Source: Flavobacterium sp. AG291 (GTDB lineage: Bacteria; Bacteroidota; Bacteroidia; Flavobacteriales; Flavobacteriaceae). From it: a DNA stretch of 64,000 nt. The DNA lies in the NCBI RefSeq assembly GCF_003350375.1, contig NZ_QQAR01000010.1:62001-126000 (forward strand), given 5' to 3'. Below are positions 7,950 through 15,568 of this stretch, piece by piece. Made by a program: the position numbers and the translations under genes. A model generated the notes under the pieces. The model was not told the origin of the DNA. It made no database searches and worked only from the letters and a program-made list of their open reading frames with translations. Numbering within the stretch: position 1 is the first letter of the stretch; each line of letters begins with the position of its first letter.

Positions 7950-8240
7950 ATGAGCACATATCAAAAATATTTAGACACGTATACAAGAGGTTTTATGGGA
8001 TTTAATACGCTTGCTGTATTACTTCAGAGCGGATTGGGTGGCTTTGCAGCCATGCTGATATTGCAACATGGAAATTCAGTTGCGCAAATGGTACAGTTAT
8101 TCTTTGTGGTGATTACCTGTAGTGTTTTCAACGGTACCGTTTTAGCGCAGATGAAACCTCAGGTTGTATTTAATACTTTGCTGCTAAGCATTGCCGTAAG
8201 CATTACTGCTATTATTACAAATATCTTTTTTATCGGTTAA
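7950..8240 (+). CDS. Small integral membrane protein of unknown function
   Basis: A 96-residue hydrophobic protein with about three predicted transmembrane segments: FMGFNTLAVLLQSGLGGFAAMLIL (15-38, wholly hydrophobic), MVQLFFVVITCSVFNGTVL (47-65) and NTLLLSIAVSITAIITNIFFI (75-95). It lies in the inner membrane and lacks recognisable catalytic residues. A TAAATTTG box at 7915-7922, 28 bases upstream of the ATG, may be its -7 element. It is a single gene; I do not recognise the family. Confidence 0.75.
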   Translation: MSTYQKYLDTYTRGFMGFNTLAVLLQSGLGGFAAMLILQHGNSVAQMVQLFFVVITCSVFNGTVLAQMKPQVVFNTLLLSIAVSITAIITNIFFIG

Positions 8241-8265
8241 TATCCTCAACTTCGGTTAAGATAGT

Positions 8266-8300
8266 AAGGGGGTTGTCCTGAGTGAAGGGCAGCCCTTTTT
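8266..8300 (+). terminator. Probable terminator after the small membrane protein gene
   Basis: An imperfect stem (AAGGG near 8266 with CCCTT near 8292) followed by five T residues on the plus strand. It overlaps the last two bases of the convergent OsmC gene. Confidence 0.5.
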
Positions 8301-8769
8301 ATATGTCTTTTTTGCACAAGGGTTTGTGGTATACCGGGAAATTGCATGAATTGGCGATAAAGCACCTTTTGTTGGCTTTATTGTGCAATTCATTCGCTTT
8401 TTCCATCATCGGTGTTTCTTTTACAGTTACTACAGGATTTAAGGTGACGCTTGTAAAATGTCCGCTACCATCCGGTGTTTCAGTCATAGTTCCTTCTGCA
8501 TTGTCAGTATATGCAGTAACGATAATGCCGGCTTCTGCGCAAAGATGCAGATACCATAACATATGGCAGGAAGATAATGAAGCCAGTAAGAGTTCTTCCG
8601 GATTATAACGCGTAGCATCTCCAAGGAAGTCCGGATCAGAAGAACCTTCTATCGTTGGTTTTCCTTTAACTTCAATAGTGTGGTCTCTGGTATAGGCTTT
8701 ATAAGTTTCTGTACCTTTTCCTTTATTGCGCGTCCAGTTTATGATTGTGTTATAATAGTGCGCTTTCAT
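8299..8769 (-). CDS. OsmC-family peroxiredoxin
   Basis: A 156-residue OsmC/Ohr-type protein, a thiol peroxidase that reduces organic hydroperoxides in the cytoplasm. The peroxidatic cysteine is Cys68 in LLLASLSSCHMLWYL; the partner is Cys136 or Cys142 in the C-terminal segment RCFIANSCNFPV, typical of this subfamily. The N-terminal strand TIEVKGKPTIEGSSDPDFLGD, which is interrupted by conserved glycines, and YNPEELL before the active helix also fit. Length is normal. The start at 8769 (MKAHYYNT) follows a short A/T-rich leader. It stands alone. Substrate preference cannot be read from the sequence. Confidence 0.9.
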   Translation of the reverse strand: MKAHYYNTIINWTRNKGKGTETYKAYTRDHTIEVKGKPTIEGSSDPDFLGDATRYNPEELLLASLSSCHMLWYLHLCAEAGIIVTAYTDNAEGTMTETPDGSGHFTSVTLNPVVTVKETPMMEKANELHNKANKRCFIANSCNFPVYHKPLCKKDI

Positions 8770-8955
8770 ATACCTAAGTTATTTAAAATGTAGTTATTTA
8801 GAGATGAATTCCACACTTTTTGTGGAATTCCACAGACAAGCCACGCCAAATTAATATATATAAGTTTTTGTTTTTCAGGTAATTATATGTTTAAGGAGGT
8901 GAATGGTATGGTTTTTTCATAGTGTTATGTGTAAATATTTGAAAAAGAACACATT

Positions 8956-9294
8956 ATGAAAAATTTATTTTTAGCAGCTGCTTTGGTACTTGGACTTGCA
9001 GCCAGCGCACAAACAGCAACTACGACACAAACTACAACTACAACATCCACACCGGCATCAGTACAGACAGTTCCTTCCCAAGATCAGGAAAAGGAATATG
9101 CTAAAGTAACACAATCAGAGATTGCTCCTGAAGTACTGAAACAAGCCGTTGCGAAATATAAAGGTTATCAGTTGGTAGAAGCCCTAAAAGCCGAGGATGG
9201 CAGCGACTACAAACTGGTACTTACCAAAGACGGTAAAGACATCGCAGCTTTTTATAAAGCGAATGGTGAATTTATAAAAGAAGTGGCGGCTTAA
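8956..9294 (+). CDS. Small secreted protein with Thr-rich linker
   Basis: A 112-residue exported protein. Residues 1-18 are a signal peptide (MKNLFLAAALVLGLAASAQ), followed by a threonine-rich linker (about 20-45) and a compact C-terminal domain with the strand pattern YQLVEALKAEDGSDYKLVLTKDGKDIAAFYKANGE split over two hairpins. That pattern recalls small PepSY/BLIP-like domains found in Bacteroidetes periplasmic proteins, but I cannot assign a family. It is a single gene with a weak terminator downstream. Confidence 0.75.
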   Translation: MKNLFLAAALVLGLAASAQTATTTQTTTTTSTPASVQTVPSQDQEKEYAKVTQSEIAPEVLKQAVAKYKGYQLVEALKAEDGSDYKLVLTKDGKDIAAFYKANGEFIKEVAA

Positions 9295-9320
9295 CAAACC
9301 CACATACATCTGAAGACGAG

Positions 9321-9347
9321 AAGAGGCCTGAAAAGGTCTCTTTTTTT
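9321..9347 (+). terminator. Probable terminator of the small secreted protein gene
   Basis: AAGAGGCCT (9321-9329) pairs with AGGTCTCTT (9334-9342) with one G-T wobble, and seven T residues follow. Confidence 0.65.
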
Positions 9348-9593
9348 ATGTTGATGGTTCACGATTGCCTTCGTTCAATGAAGAGCAACGCGCTATATTT
9401 AAAATGTCTGTGTACTTATTGAGGTTTTTGTATTATTCTTTCTATGCAGTAGTAAAGCCAAACCTATTGCAAAGAGCAGACAGTTTAAAACCATTAAGGG
9501 ATATACAGTTGAAGAGTATTGTTTATGAGTTAGCTAATATTGCTCACAAATCTGGAAGTTTGTATATTTCAGCATATTTACAATCAGATACTT

Positions 9594-10403
9594 ATGCAAT
9601 ATCTTAAATCCGGAGAGTTTTTTGGTGTAATTAACGAAACTACCAGGATGGAGGGTATTATATTGACTGATACTGAATATACCCATGAAAGAGTAGACTG
9701 GCATTATCACGAAAATCCTTATTTTACCTTTATACTGCAAGGAAATGTAATTGAGGGTAATAAAAAAGAAATTTATAATTGTAGTGCAGGGACACTACTT
9801 TTTCATAATTGGGATGATGCACACTATAATAACAAACCTCCCGGATTTACTCGTGGATTTCATATTGAGCTGGATAAAGACTGGTTTATGCCTTTTGGAA
9901 TTGATATTGATAATTTACAGGGAAACATAAATATATCAGATCCAGCTGTAAAGCTTCTAATGTATGCCGTTTTTAAGGAAAATAAGCTAAACGGAAATGA
10001 TTGCTTATTAGCTATTGAAGCATTATTAGTTGAAATGTTTACCAAAATGCAAGGTAATGCTAAACTCTTAAAAAGAGATAAGCCGCTTTGGGTTGAACGT
10101 ATAAAAGAGATGCTTCATGAAATACCCGAAAATTTGAGGTTGACAGATATTGCAAACGATTTAAATCTTCATCCTGTTCATCTTTCAAGAGATTTTAGTA
10201 AGCACTTCAATTGTACCCTTGGGGACTATACCCGTAAAATACGATTAGAGAAAGCTCTCGTTTTACTTTCACGACTTGATTATTCATTAACTGATATTGC
10301 TATGGAATGTCATTTTGCCGATCAGAGCCATTTCATCCGTTCTTTTAGATCGCAATACTGTATTACCCCTCTGCAATACCGTAAACTACTCCTTAATAAA
10401 TGA
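9594..10403 (+). CDS. AraC-family transcriptional regulator
   Basis: A 269-residue regulator. The N-terminal part has cupin-like features (HYHENPYFTFILQG, then AGTLLFHNWDDAHYN), the usual ligand-sensing domain. The C-terminal part carries the two AraC helix-turn-helix motifs: LTDIANDLNLHPVHLSRDF and LTDIAMECHFADQSHFIRSF, ending in the family motif TPLQYRK. The ATG at 9594 is chosen because the 18 residues upstream are outside the cupin alignment. The next gene on the same strand encodes a secreted serine hydrolase with its own promoter 22 bases after this stop, so it is a plausible target, though this is inference. The gene is AT-rich compared with its neighbours. Confidence 0.9.
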   Translation: MQYLKSGEFFGVINETTRMEGIILTDTEYTHERVDWHYHENPYFTFILQGNVIEGNKKEIYNCSAGTLLFHNWDDAHYNNKPPGFTRGFHIELDKDWFMPFGIDIDNLQGNINISDPAVKLLMYAVFKENKLNGNDCLLAIEALLVEMFTKMQGNAKLLKRDKPLWVERIKEMLHEIPENLRLTDIANDLNLHPVHLSRDFSKHFNCTLGDYTRKIRLEKALVLLSRLDYSLTDIAMECHFADQSHFIRSFRSQYCITPLQYRKLLLNK

Positions 10404-10424
10404 TGATGTTAATATTGTTCTATT

Positions 10425-10452
10425 TTGCAGTATCCTTTATGTTCTACTTTTG
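10425..10452 (+). promoter_or_regulatory. Bacteroidetes-type promoter of the serine hydrolase gene
   Basis: TTG at 10425-10427 and TACTTTTG at 10445-10452 are separated by 17 bases, matching the TTG/TAnnTTTG consensus. The start codon is at 10469, giving a very short leader. The element lies in the gap after the AraC-family gene. Confidence 0.65.
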
Positions 10453-10468
10453 ACAAAAAACATCATTT

Positions 10469-12124
10469 ATGCGTAGCTTTCTATTGGTTATAATTTGCCT
10501 GATATTATCCTTTAATCTTTTTGCACAAAGCGAAGACATTGTTAAATCGAAAGGCATTAAATCGAAATTACATGAAGTAAATGTTGGAAGGATTATCTTT
10601 ACTCCGGGTGCTGTTGATGCAGACAATCTTTCAACTTCAGACTTTTTAACCGAATACCGGTTAACAAACAAGAGTGATTTATTTTTTACAGCTTTCATGG
10701 CTAATTCACTTACCAATTATATGCATCGGCTTTCTCCCGAAATCAGTGCTGACAGTCTGGCCAGAACAGGTAATTTTCAATTTAGCTTATTAGTGGATGG
10801 AAAGCTGATTTATAAAAGCAATCTTCTTCCGGGAGCGCCTTCCCGTGAAATCAGAGATACTGAAACAATACTGTCTAAACCTCTAATCAACAATTTAAAC
10901 GGAGAAGGTTTGTGGTCGGAGTCATTTTGGGGAAGATTCATGCGTTTTGGTGGCGCTGATGCACTTACGGATGGCAGGCACCTGCTTAGGATGGAAATAC
11001 GGCTTTATATTCATTTGGGTCAAACTGACAAAACAGGAGATCTTATGGCAGCAGGGGACCTTTGCCTAGAGGTATACCTTAAGCCAAAATTTGACCTGTC
11101 TGTTATTGATCTTTCAAAAATAGAACCGTATGAAGGACTGGAGGTATCAAGAGAAAAGTTTGACCGTAACAACATAAAAGAACTAAAGGGCAATATTGAA
11201 GCGGGAGTTTTTAAGAAAATTAATGGGATAATAGTTATTAAAAATAACAAGCTATTGATTGAAGAATATTTTAATGGTGAAACCCGTGATTCCCTTCATG
11301 ACTCGCGTTCGGTAGGTAAATCATTTGCGTCTTCTTTAATTGGTATTACTATAGATGCCGGGTATATTGAAAATGAATATAAACAATTAAAGGATTTTTA
11401 TGATTTAAGCAAAAATACAAATAACTCAGCTTTAAAAGAAAACACTTCCCTATATCAGTTGCTAACTATGAACTCTTCTTTTGATGGGAATGACGAGGAT
11501 GGTTCATCTCCGGGTAATGAAGAGAATATGTATGAAACGGCCGACTGGGTAAAATTTGCTCTTGATTTGCCCATGACCACAAAACAACCTAAAGGGCACT
11601 GGCACTACTTTACAGCAGGTGTAGTGCTATTAGGAGATGTTTTAAATAAATCAGTGCCGGGAGGACTCGAAAAATATGCTGATGAGATGTTATTTAAACC
11701 TTTGGGTATTACCAATTACAAATGGCAGTATACGCCACAAGGTGTTCCCAATACTGCCGGAGGAATTCGCTTAAAGGCCATAGACTTTGCTAAATATGGT
11801 CAGTTATATAAAAATGAAGGCGTATGGAAAGGTAAGCAGATTATTTCAAAAGGATGGATTGACAAGACCTTTATGAAACAAAAGTTTTTACCCGGACGTG
11901 ACAATGAGTTTTATGGATATCTGTTTTGGAACAAAACCTATAGCATAAATCAAAAAAAATGTGAAGCATGGTATTGCACAGGTAATGGAGGTAACTACAT
12001 TTTTGTCTTTAAGGATCAGCCTTTAGTAATTGTCATCACTGCGAGTGCCTATGGCCAGGTTTATGGTCATACACAAGTGCATAAGATGATGGAGCAATAC
12101 ATTTTGCCGGCTGTAATTGATTAG
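10469..12124 (+). CDS. Secreted serine hydrolase (class C beta-lactamase-like) with an N-terminal extra domain
   Basis: A 551-residue protein with a signal peptide (1-20, ending NLFAQ). Residues about 25-210 form a domain I do not recognise; from about 245 a class C beta-lactamase/penicillin-binding fold begins (NGIIVIKNNKLLIEEYF). The nucleophile motif SxxK is S281-V-G-K284, and the tyrosine motif is near 382 (HWHYFTAGVVLLG). The C-terminal GNGGNYIFVF corresponds to the third active-site strand. Such proteins act in the periplasm or at the surface as esterases, peptidases or transpeptidase relatives; beta-lactam hydrolysis is not implied. It follows the AraC-family gene and has its own promoter. 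Confidence 0.85.
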   Translation: MRSFLLVIICLILSFNLFAQSEDIVKSKGIKSKLHEVNVGRIIFTPGAVDADNLSTSDFLTEYRLTNKSDLFFTAFMANSLTNYMHRLSPEISADSLARTGNFQFSLLVDGKLIYKSNLLPGAPSREIRDTETILSKPLINNLNGEGLWSESFWGRFMRFGGADALTDGRHLLRMEIRLYIHLGQTDKTGDLMAAGDLCLEVYLKPKFDLSVIDLSKIEPYEGLEVSREKFDRNNIKELKGNIEAGVFKKINGIIVIKNNKLLIEEYFNGETRDSLHDSRSVGKSFASSLIGITIDAGYIENEYKQLKDFYDLSKNTNNSALKENTSLYQLLTMNSSFDGNDEDGSSPGNEENMYETADWVKFALDLPMTTKQPKGHWHYFTAGVVLLGDVLNKSVPGGLEKYADEMLFKPLGITNYKWQYTPQGVPNTAGGIRLKAIDFAKYGQLYKNEGVWKGKQIISKGWIDKTFMKQKFLPGRDNEFYGYLFWNKTYSINQKKCEAWYCTGNGGNYIFVFKDQPLVIVITASAYGQVYGHTQVHKMMEQYILPAVID

Positions 12125-12140
12125 TGTAATGCTCTTGTTG

Positions 12141-12198
12141 TAGCTTCACCAACCCCGATAGCTATCGGGAGAACCTGGATCAAAAGTTTAGGAAACTT
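12141..12198 (-). pseudogene. tRNA-Arg 3'-half remnant with a palindrome in place of the T-loop
   Basis: Aligned to the intact tRNA-Arg at 12248-12319, this stretch keeps the anticodon-to-variable segment (23 of 24 bases match over 12173-12196) and the degenerate acceptor 3' strand (TAGCTTCACCAA against TAGCCTCGCCAA). The T-loop bases are replaced by the palindrome at 12154-12169. The D-arm and 5' acceptor strand are missing, so it cannot make a tRNA. Confidence 0.8.
12154..12169. repeat. Palindromic repeat CCCGATAGCTATCGGG, copy 1
   Basis: A perfect 16-base palindrome located inside the tRNA-Arg remnant. The same sequence, extended by one base pair, occurs at 12410-12427 inside the second tRNA remnant. 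Confidence 0.95.
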
Positions 12199-12212
12199 TA
12201 ATGATAAGAAAT

Positions 12213-12243
12213 ATAAAACCCGATTCATTTTCATGAACCGGGT
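12213..12243 (-). terminator. Terminator of tRNA-Arg
   Basis: ACCCG and TTCAT (12218-12228) pair with ATGAA and CGGGT (12233-12243) with one mismatch; on the minus strand T residues follow. It begins 4 bases after the tRNA-Arg 3' end. Confidence 0.75.
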
Positions 12244-12247
12244 CTTG

Positions 12248-12319
12248 TAGCCTCGCCAAGAATCGAACTTGGATCAAAAGTTTAGGAAACTCCCATTCTA
12301 TCCGTTGAACTACGAGGCC
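12248..12319 (-). tRNA. tRNA-Arg (anticodon CCT)
   Basis: A 72-base cloverleaf read on the minus strand: acceptor GGCCTCG paired with CGAGGCT plus discriminator A, D-stem GTTC with GAAT, anticodon stem GGAGT with ACTTT and loop TTCCTAA giving anticodon CCT, and T-arm CCAAG/TTCGATT/CTTGG. It decodes AGG. No CCA is encoded. A degenerate 3'-half copy lies just downstream beyond its terminator. Confidence 0.93.
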
Positions 12320-12385
12320 GTAATTTTAGAGGTGCAAAGATATATAAATTAAAGCTATTATAAAAAATATATAGTTTTTTGAAAG

Positions 12386-12455
12386 CTCCCCCTATTGGGC
12401 TCGAACCAACCCCGATAGCTATCGGGGCTCTGATACCAGTCAGATGCTCTAACCA
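12386..12455 (-). pseudogene. Degenerate tRNA-Asn-like remnant carrying a palindrome
   Basis: Read on the minus strand it matches the intact tRNA-Asn at 12783-12856 from the D-loop to the 3' end, but the 5' acceptor and first D-stem strand are absent. The variable-loop bases are replaced by the palindrome at 12410-12427. The anticodon loop has lost a base (CTGGTA against CTGTTAA), so the anticodon cannot be read with certainty. The homology also covers flanking bases from 12381. The stop codon of the GIY-YIG gene lies inside its D-loop. Confidence 0.85.
12410..12427. repeat. Palindromic repeat CCCCGATAGCTATCGGGG, copy 2
   Basis: A perfect 18-base palindrome inserted between the T-stem and the anticodon stem of the tRNA-Asn-like remnant. 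Its 16-base core is identical to the copy at 12154-12169. Confidence 0.95.
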
Positions 12456-12736
12456 GGGTATTGTATTTTGAGTTTTGCGGCCATTTCAGGATACTGTATA
12501 AGGTTTTGTATATAAACCTTACTCTTCATGCTTTTAATGTGCTTCTCGATTGACAACATCTGTGATTTGTTTTCGCATTCAAGAGTAAATACTATTTGCC
12601 AGTCGTCAGCTTTATGAGTGTACTTATGGTTTTCTGCATTTTCATGAAAATCCATGCGTACATCTATGTTCGATGTCGCTCCGGTATAATATCGGTTTAG
12701 CTTTTCGGAAAAGAGAATGTATACAGTGTAATTCAT
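12449..12736 (-). CDS. GIY-YIG nuclease-domain protein joined to a tRNA remnant
   Basis: A 95-residue single-domain GIY-YIG protein of the URI-like family common in flavobacteria. The motif reads V5-Y6-I7 and Y17-T18-G19, followed by the catalytic Arg27 in VRMDFH, His31, and the metal-binding Glu64 in SIEKHIKSMK, so all the expected active-site residues are present. The gene begins 46 bases after the intact tRNA-Asn, just past its terminator, and its last codons plus the TAG stop run into the D-loop of the tRNA-Asn-like remnant. The tRNA 3' part thus flanks the gene as a direct repeat about 397 bases apart. This resembles insertion of a nuclease gene at a tRNA; mobility is inferred. Confidence 0.85.
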   Translation of the reverse strand: MNYTVYILFSEKLNRYYTGATSNIDVRMDFHENAENHKYTHKADDWQIVFTLECENKSQMLSIEKHIKSMKSKVYIQNLIQYPEMAAKLKIQYPG

Positions 12737-12750
12737 AAAGTATATAAATG

Positions 12751-12777
12751 AAAAAAGCCACGCAATGCGTGGCTTTT
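12751..12777 (-). terminator. Terminator of tRNA-Asn
   Basis: AAAAGCCACGC (12753-12763) and GCGTGGCTTTT (12767-12777) form a perfect 11-base stem with a three-base loop, with a T-run on the minus strand. It lies directly after the tRNA-Asn 3' end and separates it from the GIY-YIG gene. Confidence 0.85.
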
Positions 12778-12782
12778 GAAAG

Positions 12783-12856
12783 CTCCCCCTCTTGGGCTCG
12801 AACCAAGGACCCTCTGATTAACAGTCAGATGCTCTAACCAACTGAGCTAAGGAGGA
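12783..12856 (-). tRNA. tRNA-Asn (anticodon GTT)
   Basis: A 74-base cloverleaf on the minus strand: acceptor TCCTCCT paired with AGGGGGA (one wobble), discriminator G, D-arm GCTCAGTTGGTTAGAGC, anticodon stem TCTGA/TCAGA with loop CTGTTAA giving GTT, and T-arm CTTGG/TTCGAGC/CCAAG. No CCA is encoded. Its 3' part is duplicated 397 bases away on the far side of the GIY-YIG gene. Confidence 0.95.
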
Positions 12857-13006
12857 AACTGTATATTGTTTCGTAATTTTGGTTAAACCCTTTCGGATTT
12901 TAATTACTTAATGTTTTAAAGACCGTTGTGCTTACTGGCGTATTGCCTTTATTGCGGTGCAAATATATAACCATTTTTAGTTTCTGCAAACAAAAACAGA
13001 AAAATT

Positions 13007-14344
13007 TTAAAAGAATTTTTTCGCGATAATATCATAAATATCTTTACCGAAAGTTAACACCATGAGGCTTAGTAAAATAACCATACCTACTGTTTGCACT
13101 ACACTTGCCGCTTTATCGCTTAATTTTTTTCCGGTAACCATTTCGGCAATGGTAAACAGGGCATGACCACCGTCAAGACCCGGGATTGGAAGCACGTTCA
13201 TGAACGCCAGTCCGATTGAAAAAAGCGCGGTAAACTTCCAGAAAAACTCCCAATTCCATGTAGTCGGCATATTGCTCGCAATACCCACAACACTTTTTAC
13301 GTGCTTATAAGCACCTGTTGAAGGGCGAAGGATAAGCTTAAATTGTTTTACGTTATAAACAAGCAGGAAGTACGACTCTTCCATAGCCTTAGGTATCGCT
13401 GTGAAGAAATTATAATGTTCTGTAACGGTATATTCCGGATTACCTACAATATTATGGAACACTCCTATAGTTCCTTCTTCTTTGTCAACTTTTGTTTTTA
13501 TCTGTAACGGAGCCCCGTTTCTTTTTATATCAAGGGTAATAGATCCGCCTTTGTTTTTAAACGCCTGTTCTGATACCTGTGCCCTGTACATAAGCGGCTT
13601 TCCGTTTACGCCAACGATAGTATCACCAATCATAAGCCCTGCATCTGCAGCAAAGGATTGTTTCGGGAAAGAATCTACCACGGTAGCGTTAACCATCGGA
13701 TTCATAAAATCCCTTCCTTCTTTATCAAGAATCTCTTTTTTATTCTCGTCGGTAAGCTTAAGGTCCATAACCTTTCCATCACGCTGAATTTTGATGTCAT
13801 CGCCCAGAAGCACGTCTAATATCATCCTGTCAAAACGCTCCTGGTATTTATCGTCTACGCTAACGATCTTGTCTCCGTTTTTAAAACCAACGTTAAGTCC
13901 GGTTTCGCCAAAAGCAAGGCCATCGCGCTGTACCATTTCGGTAGCTACATATTTTTTGCCGTATGTAGCGTATACTACAGTATAAATAAACCATGCCAAA
14001 AGGATATTTACTATAATACCACCCATCATTATGATAAGGCGCTGCCATGCCGGCTTAGAACGGAATTCCCAGGGTTTTGGTTCGCTTTTCATCTGCTCGG
14101 TATCCATGCTCTCGTCTATCATACCTGAAAGCTTTACATAACCACCAATAGGCAGCCATCCGATACCCCATTCTGTTTCACCAATTTTTTTCTTAAAAAG
14201 CGCAAAGCCCGCATCCATAAAAAGGTAAAATTTCTCTACCCTTACCTTAAACATTTTTGCGGTGATGTAGTGCCCAAATTCATGTAGTATTACAAGTATT
14301 GACAACATGAGAACCAACTGGGCAATCTGTACAAGTGTATCCAT
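13007..14344 (-). CDS. rseP: RIP metalloprotease RseP (site-2 protease)
   Basis: A 445-residue intramembrane zinc protease. The zinc-binding HEFGH is at residues 21-25 in the first transmembrane helix, and the second motif, PGLDGGHALF, lies in the C-terminal membrane domain with the third ligand aspartate. Between them are two PDZ-like regions (around GLNVGFKNGDKIVSVDD and AGLMIGDTIVGVNGKPL). RseP cleaves anti-sigma factors and remnant signal peptides inside the inner membrane during envelope stress. Length is normal for the family. It is a single gene on the minus strand; 150 bases without any recognisable gene separate it from the tRNA-Asn. Confidence 0.95.
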   Translation of the reverse strand: MDTLVQIAQLVLMLSILVILHEFGHYITAKMFKVRVEKFYLFMDAGFALFKKKIGETEWGIGWLPIGGYVKLSGMIDESMDTEQMKSEPKPWEFRSKPAWQRLIIMMGGIIVNILLAWFIYTVVYATYGKKYVATEMVQRDGLAFGETGLNVGFKNGDKIVSVDDKYQERFDRMILDVLLGDDIKIQRDGKVMDLKLTDENKKEILDKEGRDFMNPMVNATVVDSFPKQSFAADAGLMIGDTIVGVNGKPLMYRAQVSEQAFKNKGGSITLDIKRNGAPLQIKTKVDKEEGTIGVFHNIVGNPEYTVTEHYNFFTAIPKAMEESYFLLVYNVKQFKLILRPSTGAYKHVKSVVGIASNMPTTWNWEFFWKFTALFSIGLAFMNVLPIPGLDGGHALFTIAEMVTGKKLSDKAASVVQTVGMVILLSLMVLTFGKDIYDIIAKKFF

Positions 14345-14521
14345 TCTAAAGTTTTAATTTCCTTTTATAAACGCACAAAAATAGCATTTTCTGTCTACCG
14401 TGCGCTATTTTAATCAAGAGGTTGTGTTTAAATATCTGTTAATAATCAAAAGTTATGCCCGCTGTTTCAATATGGAAAGGTAAATTTAACCTTACTTTTG
14501 TTTAGTAATACTATTTATACC

Positions 14522-15562
14522 ATGAAAAAGATAAAAACAGCATTGCTATCATACGGAATGTCGGGAAAGGTATTTCATGCACCATTCCTGGAATTGCACG
14601 ACGGATTTGAGCTTACCGGCTCGTGGGAACGCAGTAAGAAACTCATACAAACCGATTATCCTAACGTAAAAAGCTATGCTTCATTAGAAGAACTATTAGC
14701 TGATGATATAGAACTGGTAGTGGTAAACACACCGGTTGAAACCCATTATGAATATGCCAAAAAAGCACTTTTGGCCGGAAAACATGCCTTAGTAGAGAAA
14801 GCCTTTACCACAACGGCTGCCGAAGCCGAAGAACTTAATGCCATTGCTAAAGAAAAAGGACTGAAGCTTACGGTGTATCAAAATCGTCGTTGGGATAGTG
14901 ATTTTCTTACCGTAAAACAGGTGGTTGACCAAAACCTATTAGGTGACATTGTGGAAGCCGAATTCCATTTTGACAGATACAATCCTCTGCTGAGCCCAAA
15001 AACACATAAGGAGACGGTTAATGCAGGTGCAGGTGTGCTGAAAGATTTGGGGTCCCATATCATAGATCAGGCATTGTACCTTTTCGGTTATCCTGAGGCG
15101 GTTCATGGCGATGTAAGGATTACCCGTGAAAATTCGCTGGTAGATGACTGGTTTGATATTTCCTTGTACTATCCGGACAAAAGAGTGAGGCTTAAAGCAG
15201 GCTTTTTTGTGCGCGAAGCCATTCCTGCCTACATAGTTCATGGTAAAAAAGGGACATTTTTAAAACAGCGCGGCGACATTCAGGAAGATGTGCTAAAAAC
15301 CGGAGCAAAACCTAACCGTACCGACTGGGGTACTGAAGCTGCCGAAAAAGAAGGTTTGCTACATACCGAAATTGACGGAGAGGTTTTGCGCAAAAATATC
15401 CCAACATTACAAGGTAATTACTATGCATTGTTTGATGGCGTATATGAGGCTATTGCCGAAAATAAAACGGAACCCGTTACTGCAGAAGATGGTATTAAAA
15501 CCATGAAAGTTATTGATGCTGCCTATGCCAGCAGTGAGCAGAAAAAAATCATTCAACTATAA
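14522..15562 (+). CDS. Gfo/Idh/MocA-family oxidoreductase
   Basis: A 346-residue NAD(P)-dependent oxidoreductase. The N-terminal Rossmann region starts KIKTALLSYGMSGKVFHAPFL, the form found in the YdgJ/YhhX subgroup, and the nucleotide-contact segment VNTPVETHYEYAKKALLAGKHALVEKAF contains the EK motif. The C-terminal substrate domain includes GAGVLKDLGSHIIDQALYLFG with the catalytic Asp/His pair typical of the family. The ATG at 14522 is preferred over an upstream ATG at 14498 because a TACTTTTG promoter-like box (14493-14500) lies there. It leads a four-gene operon with spacings of 6, 17 and 7 bases. The sugar-like substrate is unknown. Confidence 0.9.
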   Translation: MKKIKTALLSYGMSGKVFHAPFLELHDGFELTGSWERSKKLIQTDYPNVKSYASLEELLADDIELVVVNTPVETHYEYAKKALLAGKHALVEKAFTTTAAEAEELNAIAKEKGLKLTVYQNRRWDSDFLTVKQVVDQNLLGDIVEAEFHFDRYNPLLSPKTHKETVNAGAGVLKDLGSHIIDQALYLFGYPEAVHGDVRITRENSLVDDWFDISLYYPDKRVRLKAGFFVREAIPAYIVHGKKGTFLKQRGDIQEDVLKTGAKPNRTDWGTEAAEKEGLLHTEIDGEVLRKNIPTLQGNYYALFDGVYEAIAENKTEPVTAEDGIKTMKVIDAAYASSEQKKIIQL

Positions 15563-15568
15563 ATAGCT

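Noticed and set aside
9365..9607. 80-residue plus-strand frame upstream of the AraC-family gene
   Set aside because: It overlaps the AraC start, has unusual composition for a gene here and shows no recognisable motif. I treat 9348-9593 as non-coding.
12381..12856. Large integrative element using tRNA-Asn as attachment site
   Set aside because: The repeat-bounded interval is under 400 bases and holds only the GIY-YIG gene; no integrase or other cargo is present.
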